Shown in pieces: positions 26,349-36,659 of a stretch of DNA of 64,000 nt. The notes beneath the pieces were generated by a model that was not told the DNA's origin, did not search any database, and worked only from the letters and a program-made list of their open reading frames with translations. Position 1 is the stretch's first letter. Each line of letters opens with the position of its first letter. The position numbers and the translations under genes are program-made. This DNA comes from Algoriphagus aestuarii. Lineage in GTDB: Bacteria; Bacteroidota; Bacteroidia; Cytophagales; Cyclobacteriaceae. The stretch lies in NCBI GenBank assembly GCA_017051695.1, contig JAFIDK010000003.1, positions 165,426 to 229,425 on the forward strand, given 5' to 3'.

Positions 26349-26712
26349 TAGAGAAGATTTCTGAAAATCTGATGGAACCTGAAATTACAGGGGCATCAAA
26401 TTTGGAGAAAAATCAGGTAAATAAAAAATGCAATTTGACTTGAAAAAGTGATTTTTTAATCATTCCTAATTAAACTTTAAAATCAAAATTTGTCACAAAA
26501 TTTGGGCTTGATTGCATGAAAATGATTCGAAAATTTTCAAAAAAAGTGCTGTAGCTCATTTTTGAGCTTATTTAAAACTGAATATCAGTTGTTTAAGAAT
26601 TATTCTTAAAGTAGATTTTTTGATTAATTATTGAATTGGTGTGTTTCGTCTTCAATTGGTTATTTTTGAATAGAACAAATTGTTTTCTAAAATCAGAAAA
26701 TCTAAACCCAAT
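26349..26712. other. AT-rich dnaA/mutA divergent intergenic region
   Basis: This 364-bp gap has no supported gene. It is strongly AT-rich and holds two dyads: AGCTCA-tttt-TGAGCT at 26553-26568, and a longer palindrome at 26592-26610. I see no recognisable DnaA box with at most one mismatch. It must carry the promoters of both dnaA and mutA. Confidence 0.6.
26592..26610. promoter_or_regulatory. Palindrome upstream of mutA, operator candidate
   Basis: TTTAAGAATTATTCTTAAA is a perfect dyad, 9-bp arms around one base. It lies about 100 bp before mutA and about 245 bp before dnaA. It could bind a dimeric regulator of the mutase operon. No second copy is seen in the window, so the role is inference. 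Confidence 0.35.
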
Positions 26713-28119
26713 ATGACAAATGAAAATTTTTATGATTTCCCTCCGGTAAAAAAAACCGAATGGAAGGAGTTGATCCAAAAAGACCTGAAGGGAAAAGATT
26801 TTGATCAGACTTTGGTTTCGAAAGTTTGGGGAGAGTTGGACAGCCAGCCTTTTTACACTTTGGATGATATTCCTGATCAACTAATCCCGGATAGTTTTCA
26901 TAGAGAACCCAAGCTTCCGGGTTTTTCTCCTAGAATTTGGAATAATGCGGTATCGATCTTTCCCAAGGATGAAAAAAAAGGAAATGAGGAAATCCTCTTT
27001 GCATTAGAAAATGGGGCAGACGCTTTGGTGCTTCATCTGACAGGTCATGAGAATTTGAATGAACTTCTAAAAGGAGTGATGACTGAGTTTATTCAGATCT
27101 ATTTTGCTCCTCTTGATTCTCCCAGATTTCTTTACAACCAGATAAATGATTGGATAAGCAAGTTGCATATCAAGCCGACCATGCTTTCTGGCGCAGTTCT
27201 TTGGTCACCTTGTTTAGAAATGTTCAGGTCGGATGCTGACTTTGAGAAAAATGTGCAATTAGGTTCAGAGATGATTGATCGTTTTTCAGAATTCAGGGAA
27301 TTCTTTCCGATGACTTTGGATATTTCTATTTATGGAGACTCCGGAGCCAATGGAATCCAGCAATGTTTTTTGGGTTTGGGAGAAATGATTGAATTGATGG
27401 ATTCTTTTATTGCAAAAGCGGTTTCTCCGGCAATGATTTTTGAGAATATGGCTGTGCATATTTCAGTGGGAGAATTATTCTTTCCTGAAATTGCCAAACT
27501 GAAGGGGTTTCGAAGACTGCTAGTCGAACTTGCAGCCAATATGGGCCAACAAATCGATGCAAATTCACTTCACTTTTTGGTGTCTACCAGTTCATGGAGT
27601 AAATCTTTGCTGGATAAAAACTCCAACTTGATCAGGCAGACCTATGAAGCCATGTCGGCAGTGATGGGAGGAGCCAATTCACTTTGGGTTCGTCCGGTTT
27701 TAGAAAAAGAAGCTTCAGTTTTAGAGAAAAGAATAGCCAGAAATGTCAGCTCTATTTTAAAGGAAGAATCCTGTTTGGACAAGGTTATGGATCCGGCTTC
27801 AGGATCTTATTATCTGGAAAATTTAGAAAATGACTTGGTTAGCATAGTACTAAAAAAGCTGGAGAAATTAGAAGATGATGGAGGCTGGCTAAAGAATTTT
27901 CAATCCAGAAACATTCACCAGTTGGTAAAAGAGGAAAGAGGGAAAATGCAGAAAATAATGGTTTCAATAGAACAGGTGAAGGTCGGGGCAAATAAATATG
28001 TTATTAAAGACTCAACTGGTTTGATAAAGGATTTTAAAGAAGTGAGCGAGGAAGAATTTGAATTAAATGCTACAAGGGCCACTTATTTATTGGAGAAAGA
28101 AAACCTGGAGAACGCATGA
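26713..28119 (+). CDS. mutA: Methylmalonyl-CoA mutase small (beta) subunit
   Basis: This 468-residue protein is related to the TIM-barrel part of methylmalonyl-CoA mutase. The start at 26713 ([14 protein letters not shown]) is chosen over an in-frame ATG 11 codons upstream. The barrel region ends near [16 protein letters not shown], aligning with the corresponding [10 protein letters not shown] stretch of the large subunit. No B12-binding DxHxxG motif is present and the chain stops before a cobalamin domain. It is therefore the non-catalytic subunit, and shorter than the roughly 620-residue small subunits of some other bacteria. It overlaps mutB by 4 bp. Confidence 0.92.
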   Translation: MTNENFYDFPPVKKTEWKELIQKDLKGKDFDQTLVSKVWGELDSQPFYTLDDIPDQLIPDSFHREPKLPGFSPRIWNNAVSIFPKDEKKGNEEILFALENGADALVLHLTGHENLNELLKGVMTEFIQIYFAPLDSPRFLYNQINDWISKLHIKPTMLSGAVLWSPCLEMFRSDADFEKNVQLGSEMIDRFSEFREFFPMTLDISIYGDSGANGIQQCFLGLGEMIELMDSFIAKAVSPAMIFENMAVHISVGELFFPEIAKLKGFRRLLVELAANMGQQIDANSLHFLVSTSSWSKSLLDKNSNLIRQTYEAMSAVMGGANSLWVRPVLEKEASVLEKRIARNVSSILKEESCLDKVMDPASGSYYLENLENDLVSIVLKKLEKLEDDGGWLKNFQSRNIHQLVKEERGKMQKIMVSIEQVKVGANKYVIKDSTGLIKDFKEVSEEEFELNATRATYLLEKENLENA

Positions 28120-30239
28120 GACCAAACATAAAAAATTGGATAAGTGAAGCTCCAAAAAACAAGCAACAGGTTTCTGAAGAATTTTGGGAATCACCTGAGC
28201 AGATAAAAATTCCTTCAGTTTTCAGTTATGAAAAGATTGTAAACCTACCACATATTCACTTTGCGGCAGGGATCCCTCCATATTTGAGAGGTCCATACAG
28301 TACCATGTATAGCATGCGACCTTGGACTATCCGTCAGTATGCCGGATTTAGTACCGCAGAGGAATCCAATGCTTTTTATAGAAGGAATTTAGCAGCTGGG
28401 CAGAAGGGACTCTCTGTAGCTTTTGATTTGGCTACTCACCGTGGGTATGATTCTGACCATCCAAGAGTTGTTGGGGATGTAGGAAAAGCCGGAGTGGCCA
28501 TCGATTCGGTGGAGGATATGAAGATTCTGTTTGACCAGATTCCTCTGGATCAGATGTCTGTTTCCATGACTATGAATGGAGCTGTGATCCCGATTTTGGC
28601 CTTTTACATTGTCGCTGCTGAAGAACAGGGAGTGAAGCCTGAACAATTGAGTGGAACGATCCAAAATGATATTCTAAAGGAGTTTATGGTGCGGAATACC
28701 TACATTTATCCTCCTCAGCCTTCCATGAAAATCATTGCTGATATATTTGAATTTACGGCAGAAAAAATGCCCAAATTCAATTCCATTTCCATTTCAGGGT
28801 ATCATATGCAAGAGGCTGGAGCAACAGCAGATTTGGAATTGGCTTATACCTTAGCAGATGGCTGGGAGTATTTGAAAACCGGAGTAAAAGCCGGTTTGGA
28901 TATAGATGATTTTGCTCCAAGACTATCGTTTTTTTGGGCAATTGGAATGAATTATTTCATGGAGATTGCCAAAATGAGAGCAGGAAGGCTTTTATGGGCT
29001 AAAATTGTTCAGAAGTTCAATCCGAAATCATCAAAATCCTTGGCGTTAAGAACCCATTGTCAGACTTCAGGTTGGTCTCTGACAGAGCAAGATCCATTTA
29101 ATAATGTCACCAGAACAGCTGTGGAAGCCATGGCTGCGGTTATGGGCCATACTCAATCGTTACATACCAATTCATTGGATGAAGCCATTGCTTTGCCGAC
29201 GGATTTTTCAGCCAGAATTGCCAGAAACACCCAACTGATTTTACAGGAAGAAATGGGCATCACCAAAGTAGTAGATCCTTGGGGAGGTTCTTTGTATGTA
29301 GAATATTTGACGGATCAATTGGCCCAAAAAGCCTGGGACTTGATTGAAGAAGTGGAGGAGCTAGGAGGAATGGCAAAAGCGATCGAATCAGGATTGCCAA
29401 AGTTGAGAATAGAAGAAGCTGCAGCCAAAAAGCAAGCGAGGATTGATAGCGGGAAGGATATTATCGTAGGGGTCAATCGATACCAAGTGGAGGAAGAATC
29501 CCAAATAGAGATAAGAGATGTTGACAATCAAGCAGTGAGGGAATCACAGATTACCAGGCTTGAAAAAATTAAAAAAGATAGAAATAGCGAGGAAGTGACC
29601 TCATGTTTAAAGGCATTAACAGAATCGGCGAAAACCGGAAAGGGGAATTTACTGGATTTAGCCATTGAGGCAGCTAGAAAAAGAGCTACTTTAGGAGAGA
29701 TATCTTCCGCAATGGAAGAAGTTTTCGGAAGGCATCAGGCTCAAACCAAATCTATTACCGGTGTTTATGCAGCAGAAGTGAAAAATCAGGAATCCTTTCA
29801 AAAAGCCATTGCCCTTTCTGATCAATTTGCAGAAATGGAGGGGAGAAGACCCAGAATCATGGTCGCGAAAATGGGACAGGATGGTCACGATCGAGGTGCA
29901 AAAGTCATCGCCACCGGTTTTGCGGATTTAGGCTTTGATGTGGATATAGGGCCTTTGTTTCAGACTCCGGAAGAGGTGGCAGAACAGGCTATTGAAAATG
30001 ATGTCCATGTGGTTGGAGCTTCTTCATTGGCTGCAGGTCATAAGACGTTAGTACCTCAATTGATCGAGGCTTTGAAAGATCTCGGAAGACCAGATATTAT
30101 GGTGGTGGCTGGAGGAGTGATTCCTGCTAAGGACTACGATTTTCTTTTCAACGCTGGAGTTGCTGACGTATTTGGTCCAGGAACAGTACTTTCTGAAGCT
30201 GCGATTAAAATCCTAACTAAACTAATGGAAGACGAATAA
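28116..30239 (+). CDS. mutB: Methylmalonyl-CoA mutase large (catalytic) subunit
   Basis: This is a 707-residue adenosylcobalamin-dependent mutase that interconverts methylmalonyl-CoA and succinyl-CoA. The N-terminal TIM barrel has [20 protein letters not shown] (about 68-88) and the substrate-binding [11 protein letters not shown] with the catalytic-region His. The C-terminal B12 domain (about 570-705) has the [13 protein letters not shown] base-off motif with lower-ligand His. mutA overlaps the start by 4 bp. It needs B12, for which uptake genes are at 39-46 kb in this window, and MeaB, encoded at 23 kb. Confidence 0.97.
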   Translation: MRPNIKNWISEAPKNKQQVSEEFWESPEQIKIPSVFSYEKIVNLPHIHFAAGIPPYLRGPYSTMYSMRPWTIRQYAGFSTAEESNAFYRRNLAAGQKGLSVAFDLATHRGYDSDHPRVVGDVGKAGVAIDSVEDMKILFDQIPLDQMSVSMTMNGAVIPILAFYIVAAEEQGVKPEQLSGTIQNDILKEFMVRNTYIYPPQPSMKIIADIFEFTAEKMPKFNSISISGYHMQEAGATADLELAYTLADGWEYLKTGVKAGLDIDDFAPRLSFFWAIGMNYFMEIAKMRAGRLLWAKIVQKFNPKSSKSLALRTHCQTSGWSLTEQDPFNNVTRTAVEAMAAVMGHTQSLHTNSLDEAIALPTDFSARIARNTQLILQEEMGITKVVDPWGGSLYVEYLTDQLAQKAWDLIEEVEELGGMAKAIESGLPKLRIEEAAAKKQARIDSGKDIIVGVNRYQVEEESQIEIRDVDNQAVRESQITRLEKIKKDRNSEEVTSCLKALTESAKTGKGNLLDLAIEAARKRATLGEISSAMEEVFGRHQAQTKSITGVYAAEVKNQESFQKAIALSDQFAEMEGRRPRIMVAKMGQDGHDRGAKVIATGFADLGFDVDIGPLFQTPEEVAEQAIENDVHVVGASSLAAGHKTLVPQLIEALKDLGRPDIMVVAGGVIPAKDYDFLFNAGVADVFGPGTVLSEAAIKILTKLMEDE

Positions 30240-30243
30240 CCCG

Positions 30244-31614
30244 ATGAATAAAAGCTCATTTTCCTCCTCTTTGTTTCAGATCCTAAGATTTCTAATCTTG
30301 GCTACGATTATTTTTTATTCATGTAAGAGCAGTAATGATGATCAGGGAAATCCCAAAAAGGAACTTGCCAGTCAGATGGAGCAACATCTTAAAACTGAGG
30401 TCCTGGATAAGTGGTATCCTCAATCCATGGATACAGTAGATGGAGGGTTTCTCAGTAATTTCTCCTACGATTTTATACCTGGAGAAAAGCAGGAGAAAAT
30501 GATCGTCACCCAGGCCAGACATGTTTGGACCAATGCGAAAGCTTCCGAAAAGTATCCGAATGTAGAGTACTTCAAAAAAGGGGCAGCCCATGGTTTTAAA
30601 TTCCTAAAAGACAAGATGTGGGATTGGGAAAATGGAGGGTTTTATTGGTTGGTGGACAAGCAGGGACAGCAAATCGGCAACCCCATGAAAACCGCTTATG
30701 GAAATGCTTTCGGGATTTTTGCTTTGGCAGCCTATTATCAGGCTTCTGGAAATCAGGAAGTGCTTTCTCTAGCGAAGGAGGCTTTTTATTGGCTGGATAA
30801 ACATGCCCATGATTCAATCGACGGTGGTTATTATCAGCATTTGGATCCAGATGGAACTCCGATTTCCCGACCTGATGACACTCCTTCTACTTCCGATTTA
30901 GGCTACAAAGATCAAAATAGTTCCATTCATATTTTAGAAGCTTTCACCGAGCTATATCATGTTTGGCCAGATCCGCTTTTGAAAGATCGGTTGGAAGAAA
31001 TGCTTTTGCTAATACGGGATCAGATAGTCACTGAAAAGGGATATTTGACACTTTTTTTATATCCCGATTGGACTCCAGTTTCTTTCCGGGATTCCACTGA
31101 TGAGGTGATCTTGGCGCATCACAATCTGGATCATGTTTCTTTTGGTCACGATGTGGAAACGGGTTTTTTGATGATTGAGGCTTCGGAAACGTTAGGTTTG
31201 GAAAATGATGAAAAGACCCACACCGTTGCCAAAAAGATGATCGACCATGCCCTTGCAAATGGTTGGGATGAATCCGTGGGAGGCTTTTATGATGAAGGTT
31301 ATTATTTCCAAGATGGGTTTCGAATCACCCATGATACTAAAAACTGGTGGGCTCAGGCAGAAGGTATGAATGCCCTTTTATTGATGTCAGAATTGTACCC
31401 TGAGGATCCCCATGACTATTATGGGAAGTTTTTAAAGCTTTGGGATTATACTGATACCTATTTGATTGACCATGAAAATGGGGATTGGTTTTCCGGGGGT
31501 TTAGACAAGCAACCTGAGTTGAAAACCGTGGGAAAGGGAAATATCTGGAAAGGAATTTACCATCATTACCGATCCTTGGATCATTGCATCAATAGATTGA
31601 GGGAAATGGAATAA
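30244..31614 (+). CDS. AGE-family epimerase/isomerase, lipoprotein
   Basis: This is a 456-residue protein of the N-acylglucosamine 2-epimerase (alpha6/alpha6 barrel) superfamily. Visible are WDWENGGFYWLVDKQG, HAHDSIDGGYYQHLDPDG, LDHVSFGHDVETGFLMIEA, with the catalytic-type His, and TKNWWAQAEGMNALL. Relatives include cellobiose/mannobiose 2-epimerase and mannose isomerase. An unusual feature is a lipoprotein signal with Cys27 (IIFYSCKSS), which puts it in the periplasm or on the outer membrane, whereas the classical enzymes are cytosolic. It follows mutB by 4 bp but is probably functionally unrelated. The substrate is unknown. Confidence 0.87.
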   Translation: MNKSSFSSSLFQILRFLILATIIFYSCKSSNDDQGNPKKELASQMEQHLKTEVLDKWYPQSMDTVDGGFLSNFSYDFIPGEKQEKMIVTQARHVWTNAKASEKYPNVEYFKKGAAHGFKFLKDKMWDWENGGFYWLVDKQGQQIGNPMKTAYGNAFGIFALAAYYQASGNQEVLSLAKEAFYWLDKHAHDSIDGGYYQHLDPDGTPISRPDDTPSTSDLGYKDQNSSIHILEAFTELYHVWPDPLLKDRLEEMLLLIRDQIVTEKGYLTLFLYPDWTPVSFRDSTDEVILAHHNLDHVSFGHDVETGFLMIEASETLGLENDEKTHTVAKKMIDHALANGWDESVGGFYDEGYYFQDGFRITHDTKNWWAQAEGMNALLLMSELYPEDPHDYYGKFLKLWDYTDTYLIDHENGDWFSGGLDKQPELKTVGKGNIWKGIYHHYRSLDHCINRLREME

Positions 31615-31617
31615 TCT

Positions 31618-32355
31618 TTAGATTAAATCCGTAAACCAAAATCCAAAAGCATAGGGATCCTCTTTTTTATGATCATCTTGGAAGCAGTCTTCGGAATTTT
31701 CTTTTTTTGGTGCCTCATATTTCCGGTAAATAGTCTCTCCAATTTCAAAAGGAATGGGATTTTCAAAGATTGGACCGTCAAAGACAAACGTGTGGAACTC
31801 GCCATTCTCACCGCAGGGGTCCACGTCTTTGGGAAGATCTTTAAGAAAATCTTCATCAATAATTCTCCCTGCGAAGTCCTGGCTTAGATATTTTTCATTG
31901 ACACAAGTGGTGATGGTTTTGAATCCAAGATCCAAAAACTCCCGAATCAGACGATCTGTCGGTTGCTTCCAAAGAGGGAAAACACCTTGTAATCCAACTT
32001 CCGTAAGTTTGCTCTCCCGATAATTTCGAAGGTCTTCCAGAAAAATATCCCCGAAAATGGAATGGGTAGCTCCTTGGTTGATCAAAGGGTTCAAGGTATT
32101 CCGCATTGCCTCTTCGTACGCCTCCATAGTAGGCATATCCGGAACCACCATCACTGTTAAAGGGATTTTTAGACTTTTAGCCTGTAAAAGCAAGAGCTCC
32201 TTCCGAACTCCATGCATGGAGATTCTCTCAAACTTTTGGCTAATGCTGGTAAGTAAAGTGAGGATTTCAAACTTTTGGGATTGCTGGATTTTGTATAGGG
32301 CTAAAGCTGAATCTTTCCCTCCGCTCCAGTTAAAAATGGCTTTATTCTGACTCAA
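31618..32355 (-). CDS. Dph6-related ATP pyrophosphatase
   Basis: This is a 245-residue protein of the adenine nucleotide alpha-hydrolase fold with the PP-loop SGGKDSALALYKIQ at residues 11-24. The segments MHGVRKELLLLQAKSL, GDIFLEDLRNYRE and CGENGEFHTFVFDGPIF are characteristic of the MJ0570/Dph6 group. Eukaryotic relatives amidate diphthine, but bacteria lack diphthamide, so the bacterial role is unknown and may involve amide formation on another substrate. It stands alone, convergent with the epimerase gene. Confidence 0.85.
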   Translation of the reverse strand: MSQNKAIFNWSGGKDSALALYKIQQSQKFEILTLLTSISQKFERISMHGVRKELLLLQAKSLKIPLTVMVVPDMPTMEAYEEAMRNTLNPLINQGATHSIFGDIFLEDLRNYRESKLTEVGLQGVFPLWKQPTDRLIREFLDLGFKTITTCVNEKYLSQDFAGRIIDEDFLKDLPKDVDPCGENGEFHTFVFDGPIFENPIPFEIGETIYRKYEAPKKENSEDCFQDDHKKEDPYAFGFWFTDLI

Positions 32356-32401
32356 TTTTCTGGGAATTAAAGTATGAAGCTAAGTCAATTTCCATAAAAA
32401 G

Positions 32402-32431
32402 TGAAGGATGCCTTAATTAAAGCATCCTTCA
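32402..32431 (-). terminator. Terminator after the M28 peptidase gene
   Basis: Arms GAAGGATGC (32403-32411) and GCATCCTTC (32422-32430) pair perfectly around TTAATTAA. On the minus strand a T-rich stretch (CTTTTTATGG) follows the lower arm, as expected for the end of the peptidase transcript. Confidence 0.65.
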
Positions 32432-32463
32432 AATAAATTTTACTCTTCAATTTTGCTGAATAT

Positions 32464-34005
32464 TTAATTCACTTTAGGAAGCTCTTCCCTTGGTAATTTT
32501 TCATCTCTTTGTGCTGTATTGTAGACGAATGAAGCTACAACAACTGCCATTTGACGCAGGTCATCCAACTCCAATCTTTCGAAATTATCCATGTTGGTAT
32601 GATGCGTTCTGGTTCTGTATTCGATAGGATCTTGAATAAACTGGAAGCCAGGTAGACCCACTGCATCAAAACTCTGATGATCAGTTCCTCCAGTGTCACG
32701 AATTGTAATTGTTCTGTTTTCAATGAGATCATCCACCGGCTTAAACCATTCCTCGAAAATAGGGCCTACAGCTTCATTTCCCTGCAAATAAATTCCTCTT
32801 ATTTTACCGGTTCCGTTGTCGATATTGTAATAAGCAGAAAGCTTCTCATGGTCCGGCTTTAGTTCCATGCTGGCTCTGTCAGCGAAATGATTTTGAACAT
32901 AATTTCTTGAACCATGAAGTCCCTGTTCTTCACCTCCCCAAAGAGCAATTCTGATAGTTCTTTTTGGTTGAAGTCCCGTTGCTTTCAGAATTCTCACTGC
33001 TTCCATCATCACAATACAACCAGCCGCATTGTCAGTAGCGCCATTGGCACCATGCCATGAATCCAAGTGACCACCAAGCATCACCAGTTCAGATTTCAAA
33101 GAAGGATCTGTTCCTGGGATTTCAGCAATGACATTGTAACCTTGCAAATCATCTGTTAGGTATCTGCTTTTGATTTCTGCTTCTACCTCCACCTCAACTC
33201 CATTTTCCGCAAGCCTTGCTAAAAGGTTTACATTTTCAGGCGCAGTTTCCAATTCCGGAACTCCCACTGGAGTATCCTTCAAATATCCTCTTGGGCTGCT
33301 GGTAAATAAAGTCCCATGTCTTCCATTTACTCCTTTGATGATCAAGGCTGCACCTTCTTCGGTTAAAAATTCGTTGATTCTCATCGAAAAAGCTCTTGCC
33401 GCTCGAAGTGCCTGGATTTGTTCGGGAGTATATCTGCTTCCTCCTCCATCAGATGAGGGTGGTTCGGCCATTGTATTCAATTCATCCTCTGTAAATCTTG
33501 TCGCATCAGCCTCAAAAGTAGGACTTTGATCTCCAGATGGTTTGATGGCAATGATTGCTCCTTTCAGTTTGCCTTTGTATTTGGCTAAATCTTCCTCGGT
33601 AGTAGCCTCGATGAAGACCACTTTGCCGCTGACTTCGCCATTAGTACTTTCAGTCCAGGCTTTCGGAATGGCAATAAATGGCATGTAATACGGTTTGGTC
33701 ATGGCTACGTAGCTTTTTTCCATTTCCCAACCTCGACCAAATTCGCCCCAAGCTTCTGTTTTGGCGTTTTCAAGTCCCCAGGCGGTCAATTGCTCTACCG
33801 CATAATCCGTGGCTCTTTTATATCCTTCTGAATTACTGAGACGTGGGCCGGCCTTGTCTACTAATTCAAATGCAATTTTTTCGACCTGAGAATTTTCAAG
33901 GCCTTCTTTTTTTATTTTTTCGATTGCTTGTAGGTCGATTTTTTCCTGAGAAAAACCGGAGACAGCAATCAAAAAAGCAGAGATTAGTAAGGATGTTTTT
34001 TTCAT
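32464..34005 (-). CDS. Secreted M28-family zinc peptidase
   Basis: This is a 513-residue exported metallopeptidase with a signal peptide (about 1-19, ending FSQ). A protease-associated insert precedes the catalytic domain. The two-zinc site is visible in order: GGHLDSW (His, Asp), NGATDNAAG (bridging Asp), GGEEQGLHGS (catalytic and metal Glu), a DNGTG stretch and TDHQSFDAVGLPGFQF (last His). Such Bacteroidota enzymes act as aminopeptidases or carboxypeptidases on peptides in the periplasm or medium. It is a single-gene unit. Confidence 0.92.
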   Translation of the reverse strand: MKKTSLLISAFLIAVSGFSQEKIDLQAIEKIKKEGLENSQVEKIAFELVDKAGPRLSNSEGYKRATDYAVEQLTAWGLENAKTEAWGEFGRGWEMEKSYVAMTKPYYMPFIAIPKAWTESTNGEVSGKVVFIEATTEEDLAKYKGKLKGAIIAIKPSGDQSPTFEADATRFTEDELNTMAEPPSSDGGGSRYTPEQIQALRAARAFSMRINEFLTEEGAALIIKGVNGRHGTLFTSSPRGYLKDTPVGVPELETAPENVNLLARLAENGVEVEVEAEIKSRYLTDDLQGYNVIAEIPGTDPSLKSELVMLGGHLDSWHGANGATDNAAGCIVMMEAVRILKATGLQPKRTIRIALWGGEEQGLHGSRNYVQNHFADRASMELKPDHEKLSAYYNIDNGTGKIRGIYLQGNEAVGPIFEEWFKPVDDLIENRTITIRDTGGTDHQSFDAVGLPGFQFIQDPIEYRTRTHHTNMDNFERLELDDLRQMAVVVASFVYNTAQRDEKLPREELPKVN

Positions 34006-34297
34006 CTGTTTATTTTTTGTTTCATACCTCTAGAAAATAATAACCAGGTAGAATTTTATCCCTTGATTGAGATTAATTCCTCCTATCTGGATTTTCTTGG
34101 GTTTTTTAAGGTGGTAGAAACTAAAGATAATTGCTCGGATTGAGATTTCTCGATCTTTTCAATAAATGGTATACTGTAATTGTGAAATTGATGGTGTTTA
34201 GCATACACTTTGGAAGATAACTTGCTGAAAGCGAATAAATTTTCTGAAATTAAGCAATCACTGTCCTTGTTTACGGCCTCAAAATTCTTTTTAAGAT

Positions 34298-36226
34298 ATG
34301 CCCAATTTGATTTTTGTATTTGATAATCAGTTAGATCAAGAAGAAATTGATCAATGTTTAGAATTATTTGACCCGAAACCCTCAAAAGAAATAGCTTTTC
34401 AAAAGCTAGGAAAGAAAGACTTTGGAAAAGGTGATTTGTTGGCCTGTTTGATTTCTGATTCCCAAGTGAAGGAATTGATTCCCCAGTTATATGATTCAGA
34501 AATTGGACTTGCCTTATTGCCTCATGAGGAATTAATCCATGGGCAGAGAGGATTTGGAATCCATAAAAGTTTAGAAAATGCCGTCAAGGAGGTTCAGGAG
34601 GCAAAAAATATTGAGCCTATAGATCTGATGGTAGTAAATGAGGAGGTTGTTTTGAATTCTTTGGTCATCGGCGAGTCTCTCAGCATCTTATACGGTGATC
34701 GGTCTCAGGGCTTTTTCGATGGAATGAAAAACCGGTTTAAGCAGTTCCTCAAATTGTTTAGAAGGGTGAAATTGCAGAAACTTCAGATTAGTTTCCCGAA
34801 TAAAGAGGAGGATAATAAAGATGTCGATACTGCTGCTATGGGGATTTTAGCAGTGGCAAATTGCCAAAGCAATGCTATTTTCCGAAGGATAATACGCGAT
34901 TCAGGCATTAATGATCAATTGATTCATGTGTTGATTTTGGCTCCAAAAAGTTTGATTTCCCTGATCAGATTTGGGATTCAGAGTCTTTTATTTCCGATCA
35001 AAGAAAACAAATTACCGCGATTTGTAGGATATGCCTCATCCGAGGAAGTAAAGATTACTACAGAAGAGAAGATTTGCTATGCCATCGATGGAGAGGAAAA
35101 AGAAGGGAATGAAATCCTAATAAAAGTCCAGGAAAAACCCATCAGAATTTTGCTTGGTGCAGAAGTGAGGGAGGAAGAGGTTGGAAACGGGAAAGAAATT
35201 CAAAATCTAAAAACTTTGCCAACTGGAAGCCTGAGGGATGAATTGGTAAAGGGGTATTTGCCCTGGGTGAGACATGCGACTTCGGATGAGTTTAAGGAGC
35301 TTTTTAAACTGCTAAGAGAAAACTCCCAGACTACAGGAACCTATTTGGTATTGATGGTGCTTTCGACGATGATCGCTACGTTTGGTCTTTTCGGAGATTC
35401 GTCCCCTGTAGTTATCGGAGCGATGATTTTGGCGCCTTTGATGGCACCAATCATTTCATTGTCAATGGGTATGCTTCGACAGGACAACTTACTAATCAAA
35501 AACAGTTTGGTCACCATCTTTTGGGGAGTATTGCTCGGTTTGATTTTTTCCATGCTGATCACTTGGATGACTCCATTGGAGATCTTGAACGATCAGATTT
35601 TAGCCAGAATTCGACCCAATTTATTGGATTTGGGAGTGGCGGTAGCATCCGGGATGGCAGGAGCATATGCCTATAGCAAAGAAGAAATTGCAAAAACACT
35701 TGCGGGTGTGGCTATTTCGGTGGCTTTGGTACCTCCACTGGCTGTCGCTGGAATAGGATTGGGTTGGGCAGATTGGAATGTGTTTTTAGGAGCAATGCTT
35801 TTATTAGGAACAAACCTGGCAGGAATAGTTGTGGCAGCGGCATTGACATTTTTGACAATGGGATTTAGCCCGTTTCGTCTGGCAAAAAAAGGTCTGGTTA
35901 TTAGCCTGATTATTTTGGCAGCGATTGCGACACCTTTGGCCTTGAGTTTTTCGAAAATGGTCAATGAGAACCGGATTATTCAAGAATTGAGTGGTCAGGA
36001 AATTCCGCATGGTTTACTTCGAAATGTGAAGGTTGTCAATATGCAGCCACTTCGATTGGCAGTTACAATTCTATCTGAAAATGATCTGAAACAAGCTGAT
36101 TTTGAGGAGATCAGGGAAGAAATAGAGGATAAAATAGGTTCGCCTATTCAATTGGAACTGACTTTGGGGATTCGACTTGGGGAAGGAAAGAAAGAAGATA
36201 TTACCAATACTATTTCTACAGACTAG
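34298..36226 (+). CDS. DUF389 integral membrane protein
   Basis: This is a 642-residue protein with a soluble N-terminal region (about 1-320) and a membrane domain of about six helices (about 345-560) of the DUF389/TIGR00341 family. It has the characteristic SSPVVIGAMILAPLMAPIIS and DLGVAVASGMAGAYAYSK segments. A C-terminal soluble tail has VVNMQPLRLAVTIL. The N-terminal half is longer than in most DUF389 proteins and contains a VNEEVVLNSLVIG stretch that I do not recognise. The function of the family is unknown; transport has been suggested. The 292-bp region before it has no supported gene. Confidence 0.85.
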   Translation: MPNLIFVFDNQLDQEEIDQCLELFDPKPSKEIAFQKLGKKDFGKGDLLACLISDSQVKELIPQLYDSEIGLALLPHEELIHGQRGFGIHKSLENAVKEVQEAKNIEPIDLMVVNEEVVLNSLVIGESLSILYGDRSQGFFDGMKNRFKQFLKLFRRVKLQKLQISFPNKEEDNKDVDTAAMGILAVANCQSNAIFRRIIRDSGINDQLIHVLILAPKSLISLIRFGIQSLLFPIKENKLPRFVGYASSEEVKITTEEKICYAIDGEEKEGNEILIKVQEKPIRILLGAEVREEEVGNGKEIQNLKTLPTGSLRDELVKGYLPWVRHATSDEFKELFKLLRENSQTTGTYLVLMVLSTMIATFGLFGDSSPVVIGAMILAPLMAPIISLSMGMLRQDNLLIKNSLVTIFWGVLLGLIFSMLITWMTPLEILNDQILARIRPNLLDLGVAVASGMAGAYAYSKEEIAKTLAGVAISVALVPPLAVAGIGLGWADWNVFLGAMLLLGTNLAGIVVAAALTFLTMGFSPFRLAKKGLVISLIILAAIATPLALSFSKMVNENRIIQELSGQEIPHGLLRNVKVVNMQPLRLAVTILSENDLKQADFEEIREEIEDKIGSPIQLELTLGIRLGEGKKEDITNTISTD

Positions 36227-36597
36227 TAAAAAAACACTGGTTTTCCATTTTCGCATGATATTCCTGAGGGTGGTGCTTCTAGACTACAATCAGAAATAGC
36301 TCCATTCTTTTCATTGTATTCCTCCTGAAGTTTGGTGTATTGATCTACCAAATCCAAAAAATTCTCTTCATTGATTCCTTTAGAATAAGCAATGTATCCA
36401 ATAGGGCCTCCACAGGCCTTTTTACCTATTGCTGTAAACTTCCACTCAGAAGAATCTGTACAGGTTTTTGATTCCGAAAGTGAAATGATTTTTGCATAAA
36501 GCTCATCTAATTCAGAGAGCCCGTTTTCTTTCTGTTCACTTTCAAAAAGTTGGCAACTGCTCACTATAAGGAGTAGAGGAATGATAAGCTTTCGCAT
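36223..36597 (-). CDS. Small Cys-rich lipoprotein of unknown function
   Basis: This is a 124-residue lipoprotein starting at 36597 (MRKLIIPLLLIVSSCQ, lipid Cys15). An ATG seven codons upstream is in frame but precedes a normal signal. The mature protein has four further Cys (ACTD-type SKTCTDSS, KKACGGPIG, SDCSLEAPP, ISCENGKP), probably forming two disulphides, and a GPIGYIAYSK stretch. Similar small proteins occur in Bacteroidota without known function. It overlaps the DUF389 stop by 4 bp in convergent orientation. Confidence 0.7.
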   Translation of the reverse strand: MRKLIIPLLLIVSSCQLFESEQKENGLSELDELYAKIISLSESKTCTDSSEWKFTAIGKKACGGPIGYIAYSKGINEENFLDLVDQYTKLQEEYNEKNGAISDCSLEAPPSGISCENGKPVFFY

Positions 36598-36659
36598 ATA
36601 CTTTGGAATTAAAATCAATTGTTAAACGACGAATAGGCAAAAGACGCTACAAATGAGTG

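Noticed and set aside
26349-26712. Replication origin beside dnaA
   Set aside because: The gap is AT-rich but I find no DnaA box with at most one mismatch, so there is no direct evidence for oriC.
34083-34385. A 100-codon minus-strand ORF overlapping the start of the DUF389 gene
   Set aside because: It overlaps a well-supported gene start, has no recognisable motif, signal or family, and is probably a chance frame in the 292-bp gap and coding sequence.
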